From assembly GCF_014857905.1 (NCBI RefSeq), contig NZ_JACYXE010000011.1, positions 62,001 to 126,000 on the forward strand: 64,000 nt of DNA, given 5' to 3'. This document shows positions 42,508 through 51,404 of the stretch, in pieces. Made by a program: the position numbers and the translations under genes. Source of the stretch: Agilicoccus flavus (GTDB lineage Bacteria > Actinomycetota > Actinomycetes > Actinomycetales > Dermatophilaceae). Position 1 is the stretch's first letter, and each line of letters opens with the position of its first letter. A model generated the notes under the pieces. That model saw only the letters and a list, made by a program, of their open reading frames with translations, ran no database searches and was not told where the DNA came from.

Positions 42508-43581
42508 TCACCGGGTGGCGTCGGCGGCGGTGAGGTCGCGGACGGCGGCCGCGATCGCCTCGGAGTACTCGCCGTTGACGGCGTGCGTGCCGTCGGGAAG
42601 GACGACGACGCGGGCCGCGGGCAGGACGCGCCGGGCCGTGGCCGACGCCTCCTGCGCATCGTGCATCGGTGAGCGCCCGCCGAGGACGACGAGGGCCGGC
42701 ACGCGGATCGCGGCGAGGGCCGCCTCGTCGAGCCGCGCCGGCGGGGGCGTCGCGATCTGGTATCCCTGCATGCCGGCCTCGATCATCTGCGCGACGGGGT
42801 CGTCCTGTAACGGGGCGCCGCCCGCCGTCCACGAGGCGAAGTCGTCGCGCCACGCCTTGGGCAGCCACGGCACCGACGCGGGGATCGACCGCGCGATCAC
42901 CTCGAGCCGGAGGTCCGCGAAGACGAGGACGGGCTCGAGCAGGGTGAGGCTCGCCACGCGGGCCGGGCGACGGGTCGTGAGGTTCGCCGCGGTCCATCCT
43001 CCGAACGACATGCCCACGAGGTGCACGCGCGGTGCGACGGCGGCGATGGCCTCGTCGAGCCACGCGGCCTGGTCGGCGGCGTCGCGGATCGGCCGGTCCT
43101 GGATCGACCGGCCCGGCTCGCCGAGCAGATCGAGGGTCCACACGTCGCGGTCCGCCAGGAACGACGGCACGTCGTCCCCCCAGACCGGCGACCCCGACGC
43201 GCTGCCCGGCAACAGGAGCAGGGGGACGCCGCCGGGACGCGCGCCGGCGTACCGGTACAGGCGGACGACGCCGTAGGCGGTGCGCACGTCGCGGATCTCG
43301 GCCGGATCGGGGAGCCGGGCCAGGGCGCGGTCGTAGGCCGCCAGGTACCGGTCGCGGCCCTGGGCCGACCGGAAGTGCCCGACCGGCGCCGCCGTCACGT
43401 GAGTGGCGGCGAGCCAGAGCGCCAACGCGCCGGCCAGGGCGGCGACGAGCGCGAGGCGTGGGCGGCGACGCAGAGGGTGCCGCGCCGCGGCGACCGCGCC
43501 GGCCCGGGGTGGCGACGGCGCAACGGCCGCGCCGGCGGGCCTCGAGTGCGTGGGCGGGCGTCGTCGCGGTGTTCGGGTCAT
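42508..43581 (-). CDS. Membrane-anchored alpha/beta hydrolase
   Basis: 357 aa. A ~45-residue Arg/Pro-rich cytoplasmic N-terminus is followed by one TM helix (LALVAALAGALALWLAA). The extracytoplasmic catalytic domain has LLLLPGSASGS (oxyanion side), the nucleophile elbow GMSFGG, Asp/Glu in LVVLGGRSPMHDA, and the His in DGTHAVNG. All triad elements are present. GGGAGGAACA precedes the ATG. It is divergent from a TetR gene, which may control it. The substrate is unknown. Confidence 0.78.
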   Translation of the reverse strand: MTRTPRRRPPTHSRPAGAAVAPSPPRAGAVAAARHPLRRRPRLALVAALAGALALWLAATHVTAAPVGHFRSAQGRDRYLAAYDRALARLPDPAEIRDVRTAYGVVRLYRYAGARPGGVPLLLLPGSASGSPVWGDDVPSFLADRDVWTLDLLGEPGRSIQDRPIRDAADQAAWLDEAIAAVAPRVHLVGMSFGGWTAANLTTRRPARVASLTLLEPVLVFADLRLEVIARSIPASVPWLPKAWRDDFASWTAGGAPLQDDPVAQMIEAGMQGYQIATPPPARLDEAALAAIRVPALVVLGGRSPMHDAQEASATARRVLPAARVVVLPDGTHAVNGEYSEAIAAAVRDLTAADATR

Positions 43582-43650
43582 TGTTCCTCCCTGCGTTGCA
43601 ATACGATCGAACCGTAAACGCCTCCGCCGGGAAATGCAATGTCGTCGGGC

Positions 43651-43692
43651 CGCGCTCACTGCGGCTCGCGAGCTCGCCTCCGTTCGCCGCTC
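43651..43692. repeat. Diverged copy of the interspersed repeat
   Basis: Read on the - strand this 42-bp stretch (GAGCGGCGAACGGAGGCGAG and onward) matches the 54-bp unit at 17777 over about 40 positions with roughly six to seven substitutions, most of them transitions. It lies in the intergenic region between the divergent hydrolase and TetR genes. Confidence 0.65.
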
Positions 43693-43758
43693 TGCGGTCG
43701 AATGGCAACATGGAGTGACGCGGAGGGCGGTGCGGCCGCCCAGGACGAGGGGAGCGCC

Positions 43759-44505
43759 GTGCCACGCCAGGTCGACCACGCGCAGCGCCGGAGCGAGATC
43801 AGCCACGCCGTCTGGGCCGTCGTGGCCCGCAACGGCCTCGACGCCGTCAGCCTGCGCACGGTCGCGGCGGAGGCGGGGATCTCCGCGGGGCGGGTCCAGC
43901 ACTACTTCGCCACCAAGGACGAGATGGTCCTCGAGGCCGCCCGCGAGATGGCTCGTGCCGCCGAGCTCGCCGCCCGCGGGCGCACCGGGCACGGACTCGG
44001 CGCGGACGGGCATGTCGGCCGACAGGATCCCGGTGAACGGGGAATCGAGCCCCTGCCCGGTGCCGACGCGGATGCCGGCCGGCGGCGGGATGTCGCGGGG
44101 GCCGGGCGAGGCGATCGCGCCGCGTCCGAGGGGGTGCGGGCGGCCGTGCGACGCGTCCTCACCGTCGGCATCCCCTGCGACGACGGGTCGCGGCTCGGGG
44201 CGTCGGTGTGGTTCGCGTTCGTCGCGAAGGCGGCGGTGTGGCCGGAGCTGGCGCGCGTCGTGGCGGGCGAGGTGGCCGGTGGCCGGGACTGGCTGCGCGT
44301 GGCCCTCGCCGACGCCCGGGCGGCCGGGGAGCTGACCGCGAACGACGTCGACGCCGACGCCGAGGCCGAGGCGCTGGCCGCCCTCGCCGACGGGCTCGTC
44401 GGCCGCGTCCTCGTCGGCGCGATCACCCCCGAGCGGGCGTTCGCGCTCCTCGACGCCCGCCTCGACGCGCTCTTCGGGCCGGGCGCCCCCGGTGGCGTGG
44501 CCTGA
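43759..44505 (+). CDS. TetR-family transcriptional regulator
   Basis: 248 aa. The HTH is in the first 60 residues: ISHAVWAVVARNGLDAVSL, then AGISAGRVQHYFATKDEM. Residues ~75-125 are an Ala/Gly/Arg/Asp-rich low-complexity insert that interrupts the usual helical order before the ligand domain resumes at VRAAVRRVLTVGIP. This makes it longer than a normal TetR. The GTG at 43759 (GAGGGGAGC upstream) is preferred to an ATG at 43702 that would add 19 residues. Likely controls the divergent hydrolase gene. A partial duplicate of its 3' end follows at 44521. Confidence 0.8.
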   Translation: MPRQVDHAQRRSEISHAVWAVVARNGLDAVSLRTVAAEAGISAGRVQHYFATKDEMVLEAAREMARAAELAARGRTGHGLGADGHVGRQDPGERGIEPLPGADADAGRRRDVAGAGRGDRAASEGVRAAVRRVLTVGIPCDDGSRLGASVWFAFVAKAAVWPELARVVAGEVAGGRDWLRVALADARAAGELTANDVDADAEAEALAALADGLVGRVLVGAITPERAFALLDARLDALFGPGAPGGVA

Positions 44506-44520
44506 CCCGTGCGGCCGTGG

Positions 44521-44619
44521 GCGTCACTCCGGGCGTGGGTGGGGCGCCGCGCCCTCCGGGTGGCGGACGCCCGCCTCGGCACGCTCTTCGGGCCCGACCC
44601 CCCGGACGGCGACGCCTGA
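44521..44619 (+). pseudogene. Remnant duplicating the 3' end of the TetR gene
   Basis: A 33-codon frame without a start, ending at a TGA at 44617-44619, encodes ADARLGTLFGPDPPDGDA. The TetR gene just upstream ends LDARLDALFGPGAPGGVA. The resemblance over the last ~20 residues, in the same orientation and 114 bp further on, suggests a decayed tandem duplication or the scar of a second TetR gene. It has no start signals. Confidence 0.5.
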
Positions 44620-44735
44620 TCCACCGGCGGGTGGCCGAGCGCCTCCCCACCGGTCCCCGCTGTCGAGCCCTGTCGGCCGGCCCCGCGATCGCCCTGAAGA
44701 TCCCGTGGATCCGGCGTCTCGTGGCAACCGACGGG

Positions 44736-45713
44736 TCAGACGGCCAGCCCGAGGACGTCGAGCGTGTCGCGGTGGCGGCGCAGCCCCGCCTCGACCACCT
44801 GGGGGTGCTCGCCGTACCAGGCGAGTTGGGTCGCGGCGATCTCCGCCGCGGAGTGCGTGCGGCCCTCGTGGGTCCAGTCCTCACGCGGGGTGCCCGCGTA
44901 GTCGAGCGCGTCGAGGGTGGAGGCGGCCAGCGGGGCGGTCGTCGTCGCCAGGAGCACCCGGCCCGGGTCGGTCACCGCCGCCGGCACCCCGAGGCGCTCG
45001 AGTGCGAGCCGGGCCACCCCGATGAGGACGGGGTTGCCGGGGTGGTTGATCGTCCAGGCGCCCTCGCCCTGCGCGTCCTCGAAGAGCGGAAGGGCGTCGA
45101 CCGTGCCGTGATGCTCCTGGCGGACGGCGAGTTGCTCCCGGGTGATGCGATGCACCTCGCGCACCGCCGACCGGCTCGGCTCGGACAGGTCGGCCTCGCG
45201 CTCACCGCGCGCGGCCGCGGCCAGGACGCGCAGGTCGTGGTAGGGCACCCCGGGCGGGTCGCCGACCCCCGCTGCGCGCACGATCGCGTGCGTCGGCATG
45301 AGCGCGGACCAACGCAGGACCGGCACCCGCGCCACGTGGGCCGAACCGGGCAGCAGCGCCTCGATCTGCGCGGTGCCGAGGGGTAGGTCCCGGTAGTCGT
45401 CGACGATCGGCTGCGTGACGAGGAACGACGTGCGCGCCACGAGGGCGTGGAAGGTGTCGACCTGCTCGGCCGTCAGCTCGAACACGGGCGGCACGCGGAC
45501 GGAGCGCACCTGGTCACCGAGCGCGCCCTGGCACAGGACGCGCAACGACTCGGCCTGGCAGTTGCCGTGCACGAGGAGCAGGGGACGGTCGTCGGGGCGG
45601 GCCTCGCGGGTCGCGACCTGCTCCCACCGCTCCGGGTCGGGCAGGCCGTTGTCCTCGATGGCGGGCACCGACCCGTCCGGGGCCGTCTCGGGGGTCTCGC
45701 GTGTCGACGTCAT
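44736..45713 (-). CDS. WcbI-like polysaccharide biosynthesis protein (putative acetyltransferase)
   Basis: 325 aa. The N-terminal LLLVHGNCQAESLRVLC is the WcbI signature, where the Cys and neighbours bind CoA. Later segments TSFLVTQPIVDDYRDLPLG, RWSALMPTHAIVRAAG, and TINHPGNPVLIGVARLALERLG (a conserved N-H-P motif) fit the same family. WcbI in Burkholderia is needed for capsule assembly. No other polysaccharide genes adjoin, so this may act on a surface sugar made elsewhere. AGGAGGAGG precedes the ATG. Confidence 0.78.
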   Translation of the reverse strand: MTSTRETPETAPDGSVPAIEDNGLPDPERWEQVATREARPDDRPLLLVHGNCQAESLRVLCQGALGDQVRSVRVPPVFELTAEQVDTFHALVARTSFLVTQPIVDDYRDLPLGTAQIEALLPGSAHVARVPVLRWSALMPTHAIVRAAGVGDPPGVPYHDLRVLAAAARGEREADLSEPSRSAVREVHRITREQLAVRQEHHGTVDALPLFEDAQGEGAWTINHPGNPVLIGVARLALERLGVPAAVTDPGRVLLATTTAPLAASTLDALDYAGTPREDWTHEGRTHSAAEIAATQLAWYGEHPQVVEAGLRRHRDTLDVLGLAV

Positions 45714-46267
45714 CGCGCCTCCTCCTGGGTCGTCCACCAGTGTGTCGTCGCGGCGCCGCCGACGCCCGTCGGCGGCAGGGGGGAGCGGATCTTCCAGGTC
45801 ACCGTCGGCCTCGGTCGCCAGGCCGTCAACGCCGAGACCTCAGGCCCCTAAAGGAGGCCCGGGCGAGCGGCCGGAGGCCGGGGTGATGGGGAGGTGACGC
45901 AGTTGCGACGATGCCGGGGGTGGGCCTGGCGGTGGCCCGACCTGCTGACCTGCGCGGATGCGAGAGACGCGGCCGGGTGACGCGCTCTGCTGGGCCGCGC
46001 TGCCGTCCCTCCGTGCACCGACCCGGCCGGCTGACCCCGATCCGGGCCCGGCCGACCCGGGAAGCAAGCGAGCCCCCCCGTGTGTTCATCGACTGTGCGC
46101 AACGCGCTGCCGCCGCGCGGCGCACCGGCCGACGAGAATGGTGGAGAGCCTTGTCGGCGGATTCGAGCCGTCCCGGACCGGGAGCGACCTTCTCCGCGAC
46201 GACGACGACACCACCGGACGCCCGCGGCGTCCGCGCAGGCCGGGACCCGGCCGGAACCAGGAGCACC
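45714..46267. other. 554-bp gene-free divergent region
   Basis: It lies between the WcbI-like gene (-) and the DHA2 exporter (+). A perfect 10-bp hairpin with a 2-nt loop (GCCGCCGACG / CGTCGGCGGC, 45756-45777) is in the leader of the WcbI-like gene. No credible protein frame, operator or RNA gene was recognised. Confidence 0.4.
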
Positions 46268-47707
46268 ATGACCGAGCCCCGTGCCATGACCGCCCGCGAC
46301 CGTACGACCATCCGCGTGCTCACCGCCGCGGCGTTCGTCGTCATCCTCAACGAGACGATCATGACGAACGCGATCCCCGTGCTCATCACGGTGCTCGACA
46401 TCGACGCCCGGGCCGCGCAGTGGCTGTCCACCGGCTTCATGCTGACGATGGCCGTCGTCATCCCGACGACCGGCTGGCTGCTCGAGCGCCTCGGCGTGCG
46501 CCGCGCGTTCGCCCTCGCCATGGGTCTGTTCTGCGCGGGAACCCTGTTCGCGGCGCTCGCGCCGACCTTCCCGTTCCTGCTCGCGGCCCGCGTCGTCCAG
46601 GCGAGCGGCACGGCGATCATGATGCCGCTGCTCATGTCGACCGTCCTCACCCTCGTCCCGCCGAGCGAGCGCGGCCGCATGATGGGCAACGTGTCGCTGG
46701 CGATCTCGGTCGCGCCGGCCCTCGGCCCGGCGCTGTCGGGCGTCATCCTGCAGTTCGCCTCGTGGCGCTGGCTGTTCGGGATCGTCCTGCCGATCGCGGC
46801 GGGTATCGCGATCGTCGGCCTGCGCCTGCTCACCCTGAGCGAGCGCGGCCGGGTGGAGCGGCTCGACGCGATCTCGGTCGTGCTCACCGCCGTCGGCTTC
46901 GGCGGACTCGTCTACGGCCTCTCCCTGTTCGGTGAGGGCGCCGGCCACGGCCCCTCGCCGCTGCTCGTGTTCGGGATCGGCGTCGTGGGGGTCGCCCTGT
47001 TCGTCCTGCGTCAGCTGCGCCTCGTGCGGATCGGCGGCGACCCGCTGCTCGACCTGCGCGTGCTGCGCGACCGCGGGTACGTCGTCGCCGTCTCCCTCAT
47101 GGCGGTCGCGTTCATGGCGCTCATGGGAGTCATGATCCTGCTGCCCATGTACCTGCAGGGCGTGCGCGGCGAGAGCACGCTGCAGGCCGGCCTCGTGCTC
47201 ATGCCGGGTGCGCTGCTCATGGGCTTCCTCGGCCCGCGCGTGGGCCGTCTCTACGACCGGCTCGGCGCGCGTCGACTCGTGCTCCCCGGGGCGCTGGTCC
47301 TGTGCGCCGCCCTGTGGGGGATGACCGCGGCGACGATCGGGGCGCCCTGGTGGGCGTTCCTCGCGCTGCACGTCGTCGCGAGCGTGGGCCTGGCGTTCAT
47401 CTTCACGCCCGTCTTCACCAGCGGCCTCGCGAGCCTGCCGTCGCACCTGTACGGCCACGGCTCGGCGCTGCTCGGCACGCTGCAGCAGGTGGCCGCCGGT
47501 GCCGGGACGGCCCTCGTCATCACCGTCATGTCCTCGCGCGCCGCGTCGCTCGAGGCCGCGGGTCAGGCGACCGTCCCCGCGCTCGCCGTGGGCGTGCAGT
47601 GGGGCTTCGCCGTGGGCGCGCTCCTCACCGTGATCGTCGTCGCGCTCGCCCCGTTCATGCGCACGCCCGCGGTCTCCGAGACGCGGGAGCCCATCGCGGT
47701 CCACTGA
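46268..47707 (+). CDS. DHA2-family MFS multidrug exporter
   Basis: 479 aa with 14 predicted TM helices, normal for the DHA2 (EmrB/QacA) group. Motif C-like ISVAPALGPALSGVILQFASWRWLF in TM5 marks it as an exporter. TM1 motif ILNETIMTNAIPVL matches LmrB/EmrB-type proteins. The ATG at 46268 follows ACCAGGAGCACC. Its substrate is unknown and no regulator gene adjoins. Confidence 0.88.
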   Translation: MTEPRAMTARDRTTIRVLTAAAFVVILNETIMTNAIPVLITVLDIDARAAQWLSTGFMLTMAVVIPTTGWLLERLGVRRAFALAMGLFCAGTLFAALAPTFPFLLAARVVQASGTAIMMPLLMSTVLTLVPPSERGRMMGNVSLAISVAPALGPALSGVILQFASWRWLFGIVLPIAAGIAIVGLRLLTLSERGRVERLDAISVVLTAVGFGGLVYGLSLFGEGAGHGPSPLLVFGIGVVGVALFVLRQLRLVRIGGDPLLDLRVLRDRGYVVAVSLMAVAFMALMGVMILLPMYLQGVRGESTLQAGLVLMPGALLMGFLGPRVGRLYDRLGARRLVLPGALVLCAALWGMTAATIGAPWWAFLALHVVASVGLAFIFTPVFTSGLASLPSHLYGHGSALLGTLQQVAAGAGTALVITVMSSRAASLEAAGQATVPALAVGVQWGFAVGALLTVIVVALAPFMRTPAVSETREPIAVH

Positions 47708-47845
47708 CCCCTCCGGCCCGCTCGGCGGCGGCCCCGTGCCCACCCGGGCCGGGGCAGTCCGGCATGTGGACATCCACCGGTGTTGTGGCGGGCGCCGGTT
47801 CGGTTCCCCGGTGGACGACCGTGCAGGTGACCGGCGGGTAGCGGG

Positions 47846-47851
47846 TAGTTT
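47846..47851 (+). promoter_or_regulatory. TAGTTT -10 box, leaderless start for 47858
   Basis: TAGTTT ends 6 nt before the GTG at 47858. A GTGGA-CA-TCCAC palindrome lies at 47766-47777. Confidence 0.45.
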
Positions 47852-47857
47852 TCCGGC

Positions 47858-49495
47858 GTGGGGGACGAACGGGAGGAACGGGTGGGTGGCGCGCGCGTCA
47901 TCGCGTTCCCGAGCGGGCGGCGGCGCGGCGCATCGGCCGGCGTCGCGACACCCGTCGGCGCCGGGGAGCGTCGCCGGGCGGCACGCGGGGGACGCGGGGG
48001 CGCCGTGCACGAGCTCGACGCGCATCGAGATGAGCGGGCCGCGGCGCGCTCGGAGGACCACCGGGCCGGGGCATCGGAACCGGATCCGACGACGCCGGCG
48101 CAGGCCTCCACCGCCGGCGGGCCGGCACCGGCCCCCCGCGAGCCGGTGCCCGTGCCCTTCGACCGACGGGCCGAGGCCGCCACGTACCGGCTCCACGTCG
48201 CGCTGATGGGGTCCGACCCCGAGATCTGGCGCACCCTCGACGTCGCCCACGACCTCACGCTCGGCCCCGTCTTCGAGGCCACCCGCACGGCCATGGGCTG
48301 GAGCGGTTTCCTCCTGCACTTCTTCCGCGTCGAGGGTCGGGTGCGTGACGCGGTGCGCGGGCCGGCGGAACGGACGGAACTGACGTACTCGCCCGCCTAC
48401 GGCACGTGGCAGCGCGCCGGCCTCGACGAGAGCGGCGTGCGCCTCGACGAGGTGCTCGGGCGCGTCGGCGATCGCATCCGGCTCGCCGTCGTCGACGACT
48501 TCGGCGACGAGTGGTGGCACGAGCTGCGGCTCGACGCCGTCCTGCCCGCCGACCCGACGCGCCGTGCCCGCTGCGTCGCGGGGGCCCGCGCGTGCCCGCC
48601 GGGCGACTCCGAGGGGATCGAGGACTACAACGAGGTCGTCGCCGTGTGGCGGCACGGGTGGCCCGGGCGCCGCTCCGCCACGGCGGCCCCGCCGGGGGTG
48701 GGATGGCCGCGTTCCCACGACCCCGACGCCTTCGACCTGGCCGGTGTCGACGAGGTGCTCCGCCACGTCGTGTCGGTACCGCAGACGCCCGTGCCGATGC
48801 GCGCCGACGTCTGCGACCGGCTCCGCGATCTGTGGTGGCGGTGCACCGACGACGGCCGCGCCGCCCTCGACGTCCTCGCGCACGACGCGGGCGCCCAGCG
48901 CACACCCGGGGAGGCCGACGTGCCGGGCGACGTCGCGGATCGCCTCGCCGACTGGATCGACGTCGTCCGCGCGGTGAACGACGGGTTCGCCCCCGCCACG
49001 TCCGATCCGGACCGCGAGCTCGCGCGGGCCGTCGAGGCGCGGCGGGGCGGGCGTCCCCACCCGCCGGGCGGGGGGCCCGAACGGCTCGTCGCGCTCGCGT
49101 TCGCCGCCGGGTTGTTGCGGCGTCATCGCGGCCGCATCGTCACGACCGTCGCCGGCCGGCACGGCCTGACCCGCCCCGATCTGCTCTGGCGCCACCTCGC
49201 GACCCGCCCGTTGCGCCCGGCCACCCTCGCCGGCGACGCCGCCCTCGTGGGGGCGCTGCACGTCGCGGCCGGCCGGAGCCGGTCGGCGCTCCTGCCGCAC
49301 CGCATCCTCACCTCGGCCGGGCACACTGACGCCGAGGATCCGCTCTCGGTGGAGACGACCGAACGCGTCCTCTCCTCGCTGCGGGCCCCGCTCGCCTACT
49401 GCGGGGGCGTCTCCGGGCCCGAACCCGGCGCGCCGCTCACCGACTCCGGGCGCCGGCTCTGCCGCCTCGTCGTGGGGGCGCCCCCGACCCGGTGA
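47858..49495 (+). CDS. Plasmid pRiA4b ORF-3-like domain protein
   Basis: 545 aa. The first ~100 residues are a low-complexity Arg/Ala/Gly/Pro-rich tail. Residues ~108-280 match the PRiA4_ORF3 pattern: YRLHVALMGSDPEIWRTLDV, FEATRTAMGWSGFLLHFF, LAVVDDFGDEWWHELRLDAV, and CVAGARACPPGDSEGIEDYN. The remaining ~250 residues are helical and unlike the usual ~200-aa family members, so this is a multidomain version. The function of the family is not known. The GTG start is supported by a TAGTTT box 6 nt upstream. Confidence 0.75.
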   Translation: MGDEREERVGGARVIAFPSGRRRGASAGVATPVGAGERRRAARGGRGGAVHELDAHRDERAAARSEDHRAGASEPDPTTPAQASTAGGPAPAPREPVPVPFDRRAEAATYRLHVALMGSDPEIWRTLDVAHDLTLGPVFEATRTAMGWSGFLLHFFRVEGRVRDAVRGPAERTELTYSPAYGTWQRAGLDESGVRLDEVLGRVGDRIRLAVVDDFGDEWWHELRLDAVLPADPTRRARCVAGARACPPGDSEGIEDYNEVVAVWRHGWPGRRSATAAPPGVGWPRSHDPDAFDLAGVDEVLRHVVSVPQTPVPMRADVCDRLRDLWWRCTDDGRAALDVLAHDAGAQRTPGEADVPGDVADRLADWIDVVRAVNDGFAPATSDPDRELARAVEARRGGRPHPPGGGPERLVALAFAAGLLRRHRGRIVTTVAGRHGLTRPDLLWRHLATRPLRPATLAGDAALVGALHVAAGRSRSALLPHRILTSAGHTDAEDPLSVETTERVLSSLRAPLAYCGGVSGPEPGAPLTDSGRRLCRLVVGAPPTR

Positions 49496-49751
49496 GGGCG
49501 TCGCGTTGACGGCTCACCGTCGAGGGGGCGTCCCCGACCCCGATGGAGGCGCCGCGCGGACGCCTCGGGCCTCTCGCCGTGGGGGGGCGACCGACCGGGT
49601 GTGGGCCGCACCCGATCTGGCCGGGACCGACCGCGAGGGGGCGGGCGAGGAGGGCGTGCGTCGGTGACGAAGACCTCCCCGTGTCGCCCCTCGGGGCCGC
49701 GAGTCCCGTTCGGGGCGCGACGCGCCCGGTCGAGACGCCGGACGGCGGTGG

Positions 49752-50576
49752 TCAGCGCAGGCGTTCGGAGGCGACGCCCATGACGACGACGTCGCCCGGG
49801 CGGCTCGCCCGGATCGTCGACGTGACGTACGAGCGGGGCACCGAGACGCAGCCGGCGGTCGGGCCGCCGGTGCTCGCGTGGAGGAAGATCGCCGACCCTC
49901 GGCCCTGCCGGATCGGGTCGGTGTTGTAGCGGATGAGCATCCCCTGCGCGTAGGCGCCGCGCACGTAGGAGTACATCGATTCGTCCGCGGCGCCGCAGCG
50001 TCCGCGGAAGTAGCGGTTGTACGTGCGCGCGCCGACGGTCGAGCCCCAGCACGAGGTGCGCCCCAGTGTGAGGTAGCCGAGGCGGCTGCCCGGGTCGGCC
50101 GCCCCGAAGGCGACGCCGAGACGGAAGGCGCCCGTGGGTGAGCGGCCGTCGCCCTCCCGCTTGGCGCCGACGGGGGCGAACCCGGCGCGCCCCACGCGGC
50201 CGGGCACCGACCACGCCCGCGCGTACGTCCCGTTCGCCCGCCGCACGCACCGCGTCACCGTGGCGGTCGACCGGCGGGGCGCGGTGGCCAGCGCGAACGT
50301 CACGGCGGCCGGGCGAGTGGTCAGACCCTTGACGCGGCCCGCGGCGATGCGGGCACACCGGTCCGCCGCCGAGGCCGCGGCACGGCGTGCCGTCGAGGAG
50401 GTGGTCGTCGAGGCACGGGTGGTCGAAGCCGGTACGGTCGTGGCCGGCGTGACGGCCGAGTGCGGGGCGACGCCTGCCGCCGGCGCCGCGACGGACGGGG
50501 CGGCCGGCCCCGCCGCGAGAGCGAGCGCGGCGACCAGGGCGGCGGCCGGCAGGGCGGCTCGGGTGAGGCGTGGCAT
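49752..50576 (-). CDS. Secreted L,D-transpeptidase (YkuD domain)
   Basis: 274 aa. A signal peptide (TRAALPAAALVAALALAAG) is followed by a Thr/Ala-rich linker and a catalytic domain. The YkuD active site is visible as IFLHASTGG then GPTAGCVSV, with the nucleophile Cys. The preceding GDGRSPTGAF is a family hallmark. It would form 3-3 peptidoglycan cross-links or attach proteins outside the membrane. GAGAGGGG precedes the ATG at 50576. A small hairpin (GGCGCCG-GGA-CGGCGCC, 50597-50613) lies in the leader. Confidence 0.88.
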   Translation of the reverse strand: MPRLTRAALPAAALVAALALAAGPAAPSVAAPAAGVAPHSAVTPATTVPASTTRASTTTSSTARRAAASAADRCARIAAGRVKGLTTRPAAVTFALATAPRRSTATVTRCVRRANGTYARAWSVPGRVGRAGFAPVGAKREGDGRSPTGAFRLGVAFGAADPGSRLGYLTLGRTSCWGSTVGARTYNRYFRGRCGAADESMYSYVRGAYAQGMLIRYNTDPIRQGRGSAIFLHASTGGPTAGCVSVPRSYVTSTIRASRPGDVVVMGVASERLR

Positions 50577-50988
50577 GGACGGACCCCTCTCGTCGCGGCG
50601 CCGGGACGGCGCCCGAAATCCATGGAACCTCGGTTGGCCCGAAACGGACTCACCTGAGCCCCGGCGTGTCCCGCCGGGATCGACACCTGCCGAACGTGGG
50701 AATGTCGGCCGCAGCGCGGCGCATGGTCGGCGTCGCGGCACCCCGATGACCGGCGGGCCGAGCGTTGGCGCAGGCGCGTCGGTCGGGCTCGCCGGTCACC
50801 CGACCGTGGCGGTGAGTGCCCCCACCCGGCCGAGGGCGGTGGAGGCGCTGGGCGCTGTGTGTGGGTGCGGGCGGGTGGGCGGCCCGGGGCGGGAGATCAG
50901 CATTCGCCGCCACCCCTGCCCGATCCGCCCGACCCGCCGATCCTCCGTGCTCCGGTGATCGGCCCCTGGTGACTGTCTATGCTGGACC
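50577..50988. other. 412-bp divergent intergenic region
   Basis: It contains the leader of the L,D-transpeptidase gene and the promoter of the small lipoprotein gene. A c-di-AMP (ydaO) riboswitch was considered because such RNAs precede cell-wall genes in actinobacteria. The conserved core could not be recognised. Confidence 0.4.
50978..50983 (+). promoter_or_regulatory. TATGCT -10 box for the small lipoprotein gene
   Basis: TATGCT ends 5 nt before the ATG at 50989. It is close to the consensus TATAAT. No -35 hexamer is clear. Confidence 0.45.
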
Positions 50989-51273
50989 ATGCCGAAGCGA
51001 GCGCTAGTGGTCCTGGTCTCGGCCCTGACGATCCTCGTGCCCGTCGCCGGATCGCTCTCCGCGTGCCAAGTCATCGACGAAAAGCCGTGCATGCCCGATG
51101 AGTACCCGGCGCGCGCCAAGGGGGGCGGTGCGGCGTGCTTCCAGAACGGTCAGAGGCCGGACTCGCCGTACGAGACGTATCCGCCGGGGTACACGCCGAC
51201 CACCATCCCCATCGACAACCCAGCGCCTGATGCCACCGACTACGACCCGCCGTCGGAGCCCGCGTCGAGCTGA
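50989..51273 (+). CDS. Small secreted lipoprotein, function unknown
   Basis: 94 aa. The signal peptide LVVLVSALTILVPVAG ends in the lipobox LSAC, so the mature ~70-aa protein is lipid-anchored at Cys. The mature part has two more Cys (EKPCMPDEY and AACFQNG, possibly a disulfide) and an unstructured Pro/Asp/Thr-rich tail. Its codon use is slightly less GC-extreme than the surrounding genes. It is next to the insertion-sequence region. No family was recognised. Confidence 0.65.
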   Translation: MPKRALVVLVSALTILVPVAGSLSACQVIDEKPCMPDEYPARAKGGGAACFQNGQRPDSPYETYPPGYTPTTIPIDNPAPDATDYDPPSEPASS

Positions 51274-51404
51274 GAGTGGAGTCCTGCCGAGCGGGTTCGC
51301 CCGGTACGACTGCGGCCCTCTCGAACGGCGCTGGCGTGCCATCACCTCGTAGCACGGACGCACTTCTGGCCGACTGAATCGCCCCGGGTTTCGTGGAGGC
51401 TGGG

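Noticed and set aside
45848-49324. A 1158-codon open frame on the - strand
   Set aside because: It lies antisense to the DHA2 exporter and the pRiA4b ORF-3-like gene, both with clear motifs. Its own translation is low-complexity Arg/Gly/Asp with no domain. Long antisense frames are a by-product of high GC at third codon positions.
50577-50720. c-di-AMP (ydaO-type) riboswitch before the L,D-transpeptidase gene
   Set aside because: The position is suggestive, but the conserved core sequences of this RNA class could not be recognised. A covariance-model search would decide.
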